Positions 50,885-61,100 of a DNA stretch of 64,000 bases are shown here, piece after piece. This stretch comes from Thalassolituus sp034111725. GTDB lineage: Bacteria; Pseudomonadota; Gammaproteobacteria; Pseudomonadales; Oceanobacteraceae. Under the pieces are notes generated by a model. That model ran no database searches and was not told where the DNA came from. It saw nothing but the letters and a program-made list of their open reading frames with translations. The stretch lies in the NCBI RefSeq assembly GCF_034111725.1, contig NZ_JAWUWR010000077.1, positions 1 to 64,000 on the forward strand, in the 5' to 3' direction. The position numbers and the translations under genes were made by a program. Position 1 is the stretch's first letter. Every line of letters starts with the position of its first letter.

Positions 50885-53800
50885 TTGAAAACACGGAATT
50901 CCAAAATTTTACATCACCTAAACAACCTGCCTAGAAACGGATTTTGCACTGGGCTTGTGCTGTTGCTGTGCTTTTTAGTCACGCCGATCTCTCACGCCCA
51001 AGACATAGTGCTACGCAAAAGCTTCGCCGGTAATTTATCATTCGCCTTAACCGGCAACACGATGCGCAATGGCACTAACGGCTGTGGCGTACTGACGAGT
51101 TCAAGCGCAACACTAACGATACCAACCGGCAGTACCTTAAAAGCAGCTTATCTCTATTGGTCAGGTTCGGGTTCCCCTGATACTAGCGTGAGCTTAAACG
51201 GTTCATCCGTTAGTGCCGGCGTTAGCTATACCGAAACAGGTAACAACGAAGTCTATTACAGCGCTAAAGCTGACGTTACCAGCCGAATATCAGCTTCTAC
51301 CTCTACTTATACAGTTACCGGTTTGACCTTTAGTACGGCAGACGCCTATTGCTCCACTGAAGGAGCATACGGTGGCTGGGCTCTACTAGCGGTATACGAA
51401 AATAATTCGGAACCATTACGAGTTGTTAACCTGTTTGATGGTTTCCGCGTGTACTGGGGCAGTTCAATTACCCTGACACCAAATAACTTCGTGGTAGCCC
51501 CAAACCCTGCATCTCTTGGCGGCAAGCACGCTCATATCACTTGGGAAGGTGATTCCGGCAACTCTGATTCTCGTAACGGTATTAGCGAGTCGTTAGTTTT
51601 TAACGGAACCAGTTTAACCAGCACGAACAATCCAAGTGGTAACCAATTTAACTCATACTCTAATGCTGTTGGCGCCACGACATCTGGGGTTGATCTCGAC
51701 GTCTATAACATTGGCAGTTTTTTAACGGCAGGATCTCGTTCGGTTACGACGACGTATTCGTCCGGCCAAGACCAAGTTTTCCTTTCGGCTGAAATTATTA
51801 GTATTCCAAATGAACCGGTCAGCGATCTGTCACTAACGGTTACCGCCCCAACGACGGCTGTCGCTCGCGGTAGCAATGTTAGCTATCAATTTTCAGTGAA
51901 GAACGACGGTCCGATTGACGAACCTACTGGTACAACGTTAACGATTCCATTAAATAATGGCGTTACCTTTATCAGTGCCACGGGAACTGATTGGTCATGC
52001 ACCAACACCACCAGCCAAGTGCTGTGTACATACAACAAAGCACTTACCGACAACGTAACAGCACCAGTGCTCACTCTTGTTGTTGGCACCAGCAATGCTA
52101 CGACCAACACAATTTCAGGAACGGCCGTGACCGCAGGCTCCAACTTCGATAACAACGAAGGTGACAATAGTGTCAGCATGGCTGTAACGCTTGCTGATCC
52201 TAATTTATCGACCTCAGTAAAGAGTGTGCTGGACGTCAACGGCGGCACTGTTCAGCCAGGGGATAAGCTGCGCTTTACAATTGATATCAATAATACGAGT
52301 AACTTCAACGCTGAAGGCATTCGTTTAACCGACAATATGCCAGCAGCTATCAGTAGTTTCGAGGTTGTTCGTCAACCTGTCGATAGTATTAATAACAGTA
52401 CTGCAGCACCTACCGGCACCAATAGTGCGGGTGTCGTCATTATTGATAACTTAATGATTGCGGCTCAAGGGACGGAAGAAGTCGTTATTGACGCTATTGT
52501 TTCAAGTTCTGCAGCCCAAGGGACCAATATTACTAACAGCGCAATTATTGGTAACAGCACAACCACCTATACGATTACGGCGCCAACCGTGTCTGTAGCT
52601 AGCACTGCATCCAATGGTGAAATCGTCTTGCGCTCGAGCTTAGCAGGAAATTTGTCGTTTAAATTAACCGGCAACTCAATGCGTTCCAGCAGCAACGAAT
52701 GTAATGCACTGACCAGTTCAAGTGCGAGCTTAAGTATACCGTCGGGTAGCACTATTAAAGCGGCTTATTTATATTGGTCAGGTTCCGGCTCTACTGATAA
52801 TTCCGTTAACTTAAATGGCTCTACAGTCACCGCAGGCTATACCTATAACGAAAGCTCAGGAAGCCAAACTTTCTATAGTGCACGCGCTGATATTACTAGC
52901 CGGATTACCGGCACAGGCGGCACCTATACGGTTACCGGTCTCACTTTCGATACTAGTAATACTTATTGTAATAACGCTGTCGTATACGGTGGTTGGTCGA
53001 TACTGGCGATTTACGAAAACCCTTCAGAACCTCTGCGCGTTGTAAACTTATATGACGGTTTCAAGAGCTTTACCGGAAGTTCTATTACCTTATCGCCGAA
53101 TAATTTTGTTATTGCGCAAAATGCTGCCTCTTTAGGTGGTCAGCATGCCCATATTACTTGGGAAGGTGATGCCGGGAACTCACAAAGCACTAATGGATTC
53201 AGCGAAGCCTTGATCTTTGAAGGCAACAACTTAACCGACGCCAACAACCCCGCAGACAATCAATTAAACTCGTATTCAAACGCTGTGAGCGCGGCCACTA
53301 GTGGTGTCGATATCGACACTTACCAAATTGGTAGTTATCTAACTCCCGGTGCAACGTCAGTATCAACGACTTACTCATCTGGTCAGGACAAAGTATTTTT
53401 GACCGCCGAGATCATCAGTGTTCCTAACGAGTTAGTGTCCGATCTACACCTGCTTACAACTGCACCGGCGAAAGTATCTCGTGGTGCAACGATTGACTAC
53501 ACCTTTACTGCGCGCAACGATGGTCCATCGACAGCACCTATTGGCAGCGAAATTCGTATCCCCCTAAATGATGGCGCTACGTTCATCGGCGCTAGTGGCA
53601 CGGACTGGACTTGCACATCAACACTCACTGAAGTGGTTTGTACTTATGCACAAAGTATCAATAACGGTGCATCCTCTACTCCACTGTCTGTGCAAATTGG
53701 CACGGCTAGTACAACCCAAGCAACCACCGTTGGCTCTGCGACGTTAAGTGGTAGTAACTTTGACAATGACTCTAGTGATAACAGTGATGATTTAGCGGTT

Positions 53801-55570
53801 ATTTTGCAAGACGCCAACCTATCAACGAGCACTAAATCAGTTGTTGATGTGAATGGCGGCTTAGTTGAACCTGGCGATACCCTGCGCTACACCATCACTT
53901 TGAAAAACAGCAGTAACTTCAATGCAACCAACTTGTCGTTAACCGACAATATGCCAGCGTTGATTAGCAGCTACACGTTAGTAACAATCCCTGCAGGAAG
54001 TATCAACAACAGTGCTATTGCGCCGGCAGGAAGTAATAGCAGTGGACTCGTTCAAATCGACAATATCAGTATTAGTGCTGCGAGTAGCGTGACAGTCCTT
54101 ATTGAAGCCATCTTGTCTAGCGGTGCTCAGAACGGTAACAGCGTTACCAACACCGCAGTCGCAGGCAATAATGGTCAAAGTTATACATTCTCGTCGCCTA
54201 CACTGACTGTGAATAATGTCATCGATGGATCAGGTAATAAGCCTTTATATTTGCATAGCAATAGTTCGCTTACACGTATCGCAAGCACTGATGAAAACTT
54301 CGTTACTATCAACGATGGTCAGAGTAATACTTGGGTAATTAACCCAGCCTTACAGACTTTAGTAAACCTGAACTATAACTCAGCTATTCCGGTACAGCTG
54401 TTTCTAGAAAACTCAGCGACTGGTGGAACGTTTGTAAACAACACATTTAATCATACGGTCACGGCGACTCTTCGTAGAAATCGCTCCGGCGCTACTACGA
54501 ACATTGCATCAGCGTCTCAAGCCATTGATTTAATCGGTGCGGGGAATAATTCGGGGCAAGATACTATTCGTAGTTTCCAATTCGATTTAGCCATTAGCAA
54601 TCCCGTTACCTTGGAAGCTGGCGATTTACTTGAACTCGTTATCAGCCAATCACGTAACGGTGGTTCTCAGGCATTTACGACGTATCGCAACTTGAATGTT
54701 TATTCGTCGCATAGCGGCACTCCTGCCGCAGTACTACTAACTTCTAATACAGTCATTAACGTTAACTCGATTTCCGTCTTCGACGCGCCGTATCCGGCTG
54801 GCAATGTGCTGACCAGCATTGATCGTGGCCAGCAAGTTTATTTCCGTAGCCAGGTATCGGATCCGTTCGGCTTCTACGATATCAATGGAGCGACACTCAC
54901 CGTCGCCAATACCGCTGGCGACCTGCCTATTTCTGCAGCGACGCTATCTGCAGTTGCCAGTAGCGGTGCAATTAATACCTACGAATACCCATATTTAGTA
55001 CCAACGACTGCTAATGGTGGCGAGTGGACCATTACTGTAGAAGCCAACGAAGGCTTCGAAGGTACGGTATTCCATAATCGCACCCAAACGATCAGCCTAC
55101 GTTTACCGCCAGAATTAATTCTGACGAAAACTATGAACGTATTATCCGACCCATTAAATGGCAGCACCAATCCAAAAGCGATTCCGGGTGCTGAAGTGGC
55201 TTATCAACTGAATGTCGTCAATCAAGGCGAAGGCGAAAGTGATCCCGATAGCATTCAGTTAATTGATCACCTTGCCGCAAATACCCCGTTATTTGTTGGA
55301 GATTTCGCGAACGGTAGTCCTATTGAGTTAGCCGATGGTACACCGCCGTCAACTCTTACGTTGACGTTTACAAGTTTAGATTCTGCTTCCGATGACATTG
55401 ATTTCTCCAATGACGGCGGCACCAGTTTTACCTATGTACCTAATCCCGATGCCGATGGATTCGATCCACTAGTAACGGACATACGTATTACTCCGAAAGG
55501 CACTATGCCCGGCAGTACCGGAGGCGGCTCGCCGCAATTCACTCTCATTTATAAAGTAAAGGTCCAATAA
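50885..55570 (+). CDS. very large exported DUF11-type surface protein with internal duplication
   Basis: A 1561-residue exported protein. The TTG start at 50885 follows AGGT by 8 bases, and a long signal peptide ends near ...ISHAQ. Residues about 39-578 and 579-1110 are two copies of one 540-residue unit, each a beta-rich domain (GNLSF-LTGN, KAAYLYWSGSGS, EPLRVVNL-DGF, HAHITWEGD, TTYSSGQD) followed by a DUF11-like strand pair (NNGVTF or NDGATF, NMPA, GGxVxPGD). A unique C-terminal part (about 1110-1561) has a cadherin-like stretch and another DUF11 module with DPLNGSTNPKAIPGAEVAY. Low Lys/Arg and many Ser/Thr/Asn suit an extracellular adhesin or matrix protein. It heads a five-gene operon. 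Confidence 0.8.
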   Translation: MKTRNSKILHHLNNLPRNGFCTGLVLLLCFLVTPISHAQDIVLRKSFAGNLSFALTGNTMRNGTNGCGVLTSSSATLTIPTGSTLKAAYLYWSGSGSPDTSVSLNGSSVSAGVSYTETGNNEVYYSAKADVTSRISASTSTYTVTGLTFSTADAYCSTEGAYGGWALLAVYENNSEPLRVVNLFDGFRVYWGSSITLTPNNFVVAPNPASLGGKHAHITWEGDSGNSDSRNGISESLVFNGTSLTSTNNPSGNQFNSYSNAVGATTSGVDLDVYNIGSFLTAGSRSVTTTYSSGQDQVFLSAEIISIPNEPVSDLSLTVTAPTTAVARGSNVSYQFSVKNDGPIDEPTGTTLTIPLNNGVTFISATGTDWSCTNTTSQVLCTYNKALTDNVTAPVLTLVVGTSNATTNTISGTAVTAGSNFDNNEGDNSVSMAVTLADPNLSTSVKSVLDVNGGTVQPGDKLRFTIDINNTSNFNAEGIRLTDNMPAAISSFEVVRQPVDSINNSTAAPTGTNSAGVVIIDNLMIAAQGTEEVVIDAIVSSSAAQGTNITNSAIIGNSTTTYTITAPTVSVASTASNGEIVLRSSLAGNLSFKLTGNSMRSSSNECNALTSSSASLSIPSGSTIKAAYLYWSGSGSTDNSVNLNGSTVTAGYTYNESSGSQTFYSARADITSRITGTGGTYTVTGLTFDTSNTYCNNAVVYGGWSILAIYENPSEPLRVVNLYDGFKSFTGSSITLSPNNFVIAQNAASLGGQHAHITWEGDAGNSQSTNGFSEALIFEGNNLTDANNPADNQLNSYSNAVSAATSGVDIDTYQIGSYLTPGATSVSTTYSSGQDKVFLTAEIISVPNELVSDLHLLTTAPAKVSRGATIDYTFTARNDGPSTAPIGSEIRIPLNDGATFIGASGTDWTCTSTLTEVVCTYAQSINNGASSTPLSVQIGTASTTQATTVGSATLSGSNFDNDSSDNSDDLAVILQDANLSTSTKSVVDVNGGLVEPGDTLRYTITLKNSSNFNATNLSLTDNMPALISSYTLVTIPAGSINNSAIAPAGSNSSGLVQIDNISISAASSVTVLIEAILSSGAQNGNSVTNTAVAGNNGQSYTFSSPTLTVNNVIDGSGNKPLYLHSNSSLTRIASTDENFVTINDGQSNTWVINPALQTLVNLNYNSAIPVQLFLENSATGGTFVNNTFNHTVTATLRRNRSGATTNIASASQAIDLIGAGNNSGQDTIRSFQFDLAISNPVTLEAGDLLELVISQSRNGGSQAFTTYRNLNVYSSHSGTPAAVLLTSNTVINVNSISVFDAPYPAGNVLTSIDRGQQVYFRSQVSDPFGFYDINGATLTVANTAGDLPISAATLSAVASSGAINTYEYPYLVPTTANGGEWTITVEANEGFEGTVFHNRTQTISLRLPPELILTKTMNVLSDPLNGSTNPKAIPGAEVAYQLNVVNQGEGESDPDSIQLIDHLAANTPLFVGDFANGSPIELADGTPPSTLTLTFTSLDSASDDIDFSNDGGTSFTYVPNPDADGFDPLVTDIRITPKGTMPGSTGGGSPQFTLIYKVKVQ
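50999..52618 (+). repeat. first copy of 540-residue coding duplication
   Basis: Runs from the DIVLRKSFAGNLSF segment to the end of the first DUF11 pair. The copies match in order and motif, though the DNA has clearly diverged, so the duplication is old. Confidence 0.8.
52619..54214 (+). repeat. second copy of 540-residue coding duplication
   Basis: Starts at EIVLRSSLAGNLSFKLTGN, in phase with the first copy (offset 1620 bases), and ends at the SPTLTV segment before the unique C-terminal part. Confidence 0.8.
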
Positions 55571-55580
55571 GGAGCATTCC

Positions 55581-56579
55581 ATGAAGACCATCGTAAAAGG
55601 CGCCTTGCTATTCGCAGGGATTATATCGGCTTCGGCCACATGGGCGATCGGCACACCAGCCGGTACTAAAATCACTAACACCGCCGTTGCGACCTTTGAT
55701 GATCCAGCGACCGGTACAACAGGCGTAACGACCAGTGATGCTGCTGAATTAATAGTATTAGAACTGATCAGCGTTAACGTAACTGCTGAAAACGTTACTC
55801 CGGTAACGACGAATGCAGGCGATACCGCGCAGGTATTAACGTACACCGTAACCAACACTGGTAACGGTAGTGAAGCATTTGCACTCGATGCCACTAACTT
55901 GGCGGGCGACCAATTCGATGCAGAAAATATCAAAGTTTACGTTGATACCGACGGTGACGGCGTATTCAGCGCTGGCGACCAACTGCTAACATCTGGTAGC
56001 TCGATCAACCTAGATGCGAACTCATCTAACCCAGCAAAAACTATTTTTGTGGTTGTTGATATTCCTGCTGGCGCAACCACCATTGGTGATACTGCCAAAA
56101 TTCAATTGGAAGCGATGTCAGATACCCCAGGAGCATCAACTGCTGCACCGGGTGATTTATTAGTAGGCGAAGGCACTGGTGTTAGCGATGCCGTAGTTGG
56201 TAACAGCGTAACGGATACTGCTTCAGCAACCTTCACTATTGGTGCAGAGCCAACGACCGCTAGCGTGAATATCTCTAAAACAATCGCAGGTCGCGTTGAT
56301 CCATTCGGTGGCACAACTGACGTTCCAGGCACCATCGTAACGTACCAAATCGACGTTGAAGTCGTTGGTGGCGACGTTGATAACCTAGTTATCACCGATG
56401 CTATCCCAACCAACATGACCTACGTTGCAGGCACGTTGACTTTGGATGCAGCATCACAGACAGACGCTGATGATGTTACAGATAATAGCAATGTAACAGC
56501 AGGTGCAGTCACCGTAACACTCGGTACTGTCACTAGCGGCACGTCTTATGTGATCCAGTTACAAGCTGAAATCAAATAA
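55581..56579 (+). CDS. exported DUF11-type protein with EF-hand-like loop
   Basis: A 332-residue exported protein with a signal peptide (about residues 1-22, ending SATWA). The mature N terminus reads GTPAGTKITNTAVATF, a motif shared with two other products of this operon. A beta domain follows, with DTDGDGVFSAGD at residues 122-133, which fits a calcium-binding EF-hand-like loop. A C-terminal DUF11 domain (about 238-330) has RVDPFGGTTDVPGTIVTYQI and IPTNMTYVAGTL. GGAG lies 8 bases before the ATG. It starts 10 bases after the first gene of the operon. Probably a secreted surface-structure subunit; no function is known. Confidence 0.78.
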   Translation: MKTIVKGALLFAGIISASATWAIGTPAGTKITNTAVATFDDPATGTTGVTTSDAAELIVLELISVNVTAENVTPVTTNAGDTAQVLTYTVTNTGNGSEAFALDATNLAGDQFDAENIKVYVDTDGDGVFSAGDQLLTSGSSINLDANSSNPAKTIFVVVDIPAGATTIGDTAKIQLEAMSDTPGASTAAPGDLLVGEGTGVSDAVVGNSVTDTASATFTIGAEPTTASVNISKTIAGRVDPFGGTTDVPGTIVTYQIDVEVVGGDVDNLVITDAIPTNMTYVAGTLTLDAASQTDADDVTDNSNVTAGAVTVTLGTVTSGTSYVIQLQAEIK

Positions 56580-56593
56580 CAAAGAGGCACAAC

Positions 56594-57052
56594 ATGCGCT
56601 TATTAACGACTTTGCTGTTACTACTGCCGTTATCCGTTTTTGCTCAGGTTAACTTGAACACTGAAGTGTTTCTGGTTGCACCTGTGACTCAAGCCGATGG
56701 CAGTGTTGTGGAAGAATGGCAGGACGCTGGAACCATCGCCCCTGGCGATAAAATCGGCTACCGGATCACTTACACCAACACAGGCAGTGAAGCCGTTAGT
56801 GGCGTAGTGATTAATAACCCTGTGCCCGAAAACACCACGTACGTGGCAAATAGTGCAAACGGTCAAGCAGCAACGGTTACCTACTCGGTTTACGGTGAGC
56901 TGTTCGCTCGTATGCAAGATTTGAAAGTGGATGAGGATGGGCAATTACGCCCGGCTCGAGCCCAAGATATCAACCAAATCCGTTGGGTCCTACAGCAAGC
57001 AGTTGCTGCCGGAAAAAGTGGTTCGGTTGAATTCAAGGTTCGCGTTAATTAA
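56594..57052 (+). CDS. small exported DUF11-like protein
   Basis: A 152-residue exported protein with a signal peptide (about residues 1-17, ending LSVFA). Nearly all of the mature part is one DUF11-like module: IAPGDKIGYRITYTNTGSEA, then VINNPVPENTTYVANSANG. The C-terminal part (LRPARAQDINQIRWVLQQ) is longer than usual and charged. It lacks the shared N-terminal motif of its neighbours. GAGG lies 6 bases before the ATG, and it starts 14 bases after the previous stop. A cap or link between larger subunits is one possible job, but that is inference. Confidence 0.75.
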   Translation: MRLLTTLLLLLPLSVFAQVNLNTEVFLVAPVTQADGSVVEEWQDAGTIAPGDKIGYRITYTNTGSEAVSGVVINNPVPENTTYVANSANGQAATVTYSVYGELFARMQDLKVDEDGQLRPARAQDINQIRWVLQQAVAAGKSGSVEFKVRVN

Positions 57053-57071
57053 TACCTAGTGGGAGCTACTT

Positions 57072-58184
57072 ATGAATAAATATTCAAAACTGATTGCCCC
57101 AGTACTACTGGGGACGTTAAGTGGATTAGCAGTGAATGTACATGCGGCAGGAACTGCTGCGGGTACTGAAGTTACTAACACGGCAACCCTTAACTACCAA
57201 ATCAACGGCATTGACCAAACTGCGGTCACGGCTGAAGATAAATTTAATGTCGATATTAAAGTCGACTTCGATTTGGCGCGTCTAAATACCGACGCAAACC
57301 AAACATCATTGGAAACTGACGAAGTTATCGTTGCCGCTTTCGTGGTCAACAACACAGGTAACGCGCCAACATCCTTTGCAGTTGCAGCGGCAAACGCAAC
57401 TGGAACAACGGTTAATGCCAATGGTACTGACTACACCGATACGATCGACCTAACAGGTACCTACACCTATTACGTTGATGTGAATGGTGATGGTCAACTT
57501 GATGCCGGCGACACGGCGATCACAGTGACAGATGAAATCCCTGCGGACGATTCAGTCACTATTTTCGTTGTTTTACCAAAAGAAAATATCACCGGTGTTG
57601 ATGGTGATGTTGCGGTAACCGATCTAACGGTTAACGGCGTTGCATCCACAATTAATGGAACAACGTACAACCTAGATACAGCCGACAACGATCCAAGCAA
57701 CGGCAGCACTGATGATGCGGCAGTACCTAACGGTGCAACGACTATCGAAGTGGTTTATGCCAACGGTGCAACCCCTGCGGATGCTGACAACTCAGAAGTA
57801 TTAAGTGACGTTTTAGAATTGGCATTCCCTAACCTTAATGGTGACGGCATTACCGATAACTTAACTAAAACCTCAGTTGTTATCTCTGATCCGATTAATG
57901 GTACGACCAACCCTAAAGCCATTCCTGGTGCTGTGGTTGAGTACACCATTCGTATCGTAAACACAGGTACTGCGTCAGCCACCAATGTCATCGTTACCGA
58001 TACATTGCCGACTGATACTACCTACGTTACCGATTCTCTGCTCGTTAGTTACGACGACCTTACAACACCGGCAGCCGCCGATGCAGCAAACGTGACAGAA
58101 AGCAGTGGCGTAATCACGGCCAACCTAGGCGAAGTAGCCGCGGAAGAAGCCAACGTGATTGTTTTTCAAGTAACTATTAACTGA
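57072..58184 (+). CDS. exported DUF11-type protein with EF-hand-like loop (paralogue)
   Basis: A 370-residue exported protein with a signal peptide (about residues 1-25, ending VNVHA). It repeats the layout of the gene at 55581: mature N terminus AGTAAGTEVTNTATLNY, a beta domain with the EF-hand-like loop DVNGDGQLDAGD at about residues 136-147, a less regular middle (about 170-265) and a DUF11 domain (about 270-368) with SDPINGTTNPKAIPGAVVEY and DTLPTDTTYVTDSL. The latter matches the C-terminal module of the first gene. GGGAG lies 7 bases before the ATG. It begins 19 bases after the previous gene. Confidence 0.78.
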   Translation: MNKYSKLIAPVLLGTLSGLAVNVHAAGTAAGTEVTNTATLNYQINGIDQTAVTAEDKFNVDIKVDFDLARLNTDANQTSLETDEVIVAAFVVNNTGNAPTSFAVAAANATGTTVNANGTDYTDTIDLTGTYTYYVDVNGDGQLDAGDTAITVTDEIPADDSVTIFVVLPKENITGVDGDVAVTDLTVNGVASTINGTTYNLDTADNDPSNGSTDDAAVPNGATTIEVVYANGATPADADNSEVLSDVLELAFPNLNGDGITDNLTKTSVVISDPINGTTNPKAIPGAVVEYTIRIVNTGTASATNVIVTDTLPTDTTYVTDSLLVSYDDLTTPAAADAANVTESSGVITANLGEVAAEEANVIVFQVTIN

Positions 58185-58197
58185 AGAAACTGACACG

Positions 58198-61100
58198 ATG
58201 ACTCTGTTCAATACCCACAGCAAATCACTCCTGACAACTGTCAGAGCGGCAGTATTGCTGACTGGAATGGGTATGCTATCGATGACTACAGCGAATAAAG
58301 CATTCGCTGCGGTCACGCCTGCCAATACGGAAATTGAAAATACTGCAGTGGCATCGTATCAGGTAGCCGGTGTTGATTTTACTAAAGCAGCGTCAGTGAG
58401 CTTAACGACTCAGGAAATTAATCCAGGTCCGATTGCTCCGACGCCTTCTGAAATCTCACTTGGCCATTATGACGATACCGGTACTAGCAACGACACCTAT
58501 TTAACCGATAGCGAATGTTCTGATAGTGCCGGTAACTATACCTCTTTAACTGGCTTTACCGATTTAAGCGGTACGAGTCATAGTTTGCCAAGCAACTACA
58601 GCCTGAGTAATGATCAATTCGGTTATAAAGTAGGCGAACCCCTATTTATTTTAGTGACCGAGGGCGACAAAAATATAAACCCTGTTCGTCCCGACCAAAT
58701 TGTTATTACAATTTCCTCCAGTGATGGTTCTGATACCGAAACCATTCGCCTGACTGAAACTGGCGACAATACTGGAGAATTTGCCGGCGTGTTGCCAACC
58801 GCAGTGGCGGGTAATAGCAGCCAATCGTATAACTGTGTTTTATCCGTAAAAACGGGTCAAACCATAGTAGCAACCTATCAGGATGCTGCCGATAACACAG
58901 ATATTGTGAGCGATTCAACCCGCTTCGATCCAAGTAGTCGTGTATTCAATGCGGCTACTGGTGCGCCAATCAATGGCGTAAACGTAACGCTTATTGACGT
59001 ATCAACCGGCTTACCAGCCGATGGCAAAGTATTTGATGACGATGGTGTTACTCCTTATCCAAGTACCGTAAAAACGGGCCCTGCTCCAGCCATTAGTGCA
59101 AGCGCTGTAACCCCATCATTTGCTGATGGCGCGTTCCGTTTCCCGGTGATTGCTAACGGTGAATATCAGCTGCAAGTAACTGGTCCTGCTGACTTCCGTA
59201 TCCCGTCGGATTTAACTGACGATGAATTAATTAATGCGCCGAATGGTCCATTCGATATTACCGCTATTTCTCGCGGCGAAAGTTTTACCGTTAATAACCG
59301 CGTATTCGTAACAGATATCGGTGCCGATCCGCTCGACACTAATTTATTGTTGAGTAAAACAGCGTCTAAAAACGAGGCTGGTGTTGGTGACTTTGTTGAG
59401 TTCACTATTCGTCTAAGCAATGGTGAAGTTTTACTCAATGACGCTGAAGTGAAAGACCAATTGCCAGCGGGCTTACGTTATCGTCAAGGCTCAGCGCGCA
59501 TTAATGGAGTGAAAGTCGAAGATCCTAGCATTAGCAGCAAAGGCACATTACTGGCTTTTACCCTTCCTGAAGTCGCTGCAGAAGCCAGCTTAACGCTAAC
59601 CTATGTCACTCAAGTATCGACCTTAGCGAAAGGCCAAGTTACCAATACCGCTTGGATTAACGACGACGTCGTCGTCAGTAATCGCGCTAGCGCTCGCGTA
59701 TCTATTCGAGATGAATTCTACAAAGATAATGCCCGCCTATTTGGTCGTGTATTCCTCGATGACTGTAATGGCAACCAAGAATCAGCCGATGGCGTTCCTA
59801 ATATCCGCTTATTCATGGAAGACGGCACCTATGTCGTTACCGATGAAGCGGGTGAATGGCATATCGAAGATGTGAAACCGGGCACGCACGTCGTCCAAAT
59901 TGATAAAGCGACCGTTCCTCCTTATATGGAATTAATGGAATGTGATCTCCGTGGTTTCCACGCAGGGCGGGACTTCAGCCAATTTGTCGATGTTCAAGGT
60001 GGTAGTTTCTGGCGCGTTGATTTCGCATTGAAAATGCTTGAGCCAGACATGGGGGAAGTCACACAACAGTTAAATCATGAGTTAGTGCCTTTAGACATTG
60101 CCGCGAACCAACCAACGCCATACAACTCACCGGTTAAGCAAAAAGTACGTTTTACGATTGATGTAAAAGGCACAGGCTTGGCAGTGAATAACGTCATTCA
60201 AATGATCGCGTTACCTGACGGTCTTATTTATCAAACCGGAACAACCGATATTGATGGCGTCGCTTCTGCAGATCCAGAAATATCATACGGCACCCTAATT
60301 TATCGCTTAGGAGACAAGCCAGAAAACTGGAGCCATCAAATTCATTTTGATGCCGTAGTAACCGACCAAGCTCAGTCAGGTGATCTTGTTACGCGTTCGA
60401 TCACACGCTTCCAAGCTGAAGGCCAAACGCCACAGCAGGTAAAAGCAGCAACCACCACGGCTCTATTAATATTGCCGCCTGCTGATGGCGAAGTAAAACC
60501 GGTTAGTCCACCAAAATTTGCTAACTTCTCGGATGTATTAACCGACGAAGATAAGCAAAACTTACGCTCAGTTATTGAACGTTTGGATGGCCTCGATAAT
60601 TTGAAAATTCAAATTGTTGGTCATACTGACAGCACCCGTATTTCTAAGCGCAACCAGCATATTTTTGCCGATAACCAAGCGTTATCCGAAGCTCGCGCTA
60701 AATCAGTAGCGACCTATTTAGCTGAAGAATTAAAAGTTGCTGGTAGCCAAGTAACAGCGCTGGGTAAAGGTGCAACCGTTCCTGTTGCAAGTAACGGCAG
60801 TGCCGAAGGCCGTGCGCAAAACCGTCGCGTTGAAGTGAAAGTACTTAATGCTGATGCGGTACTCAGCTTGAAGAGCCAAGGCAGTGATTTACAAGTCGCC
60901 GGCGTTCAATCACTTATCCCAGGCTTTACCGGCTTACCCGCAACAGCGGCAGGCAATCCGGCACAAATGCCATCGGAATTATTGATTCCTGAATTTGATG
61001 AGCAATGGTTCGATACCGCAGCAGACGATGCGCAATGGTTATGGCCACCATTAGATCGCAGCCCAGCTATTGGCTCGATTAAAATCGCGATCTTACATGC

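Noticed and set aside
55469..55933. Long antisense reading frame of 154 codons over DUF11 genes
   Set aside because: Shadow of the Val/Thr/Ala-rich DUF11 coding sequence on the other strand; several similar ones lie at 51886-52248 and 56102-56416. None has a ribosome-binding site or domain.
51000..58000. Repeats in the DUF11 genes considered as a CRISPR array or satellite
   Set aside because: The periodicity is at protein level with diverged DNA; there are no short identical repeats with regular spacers.
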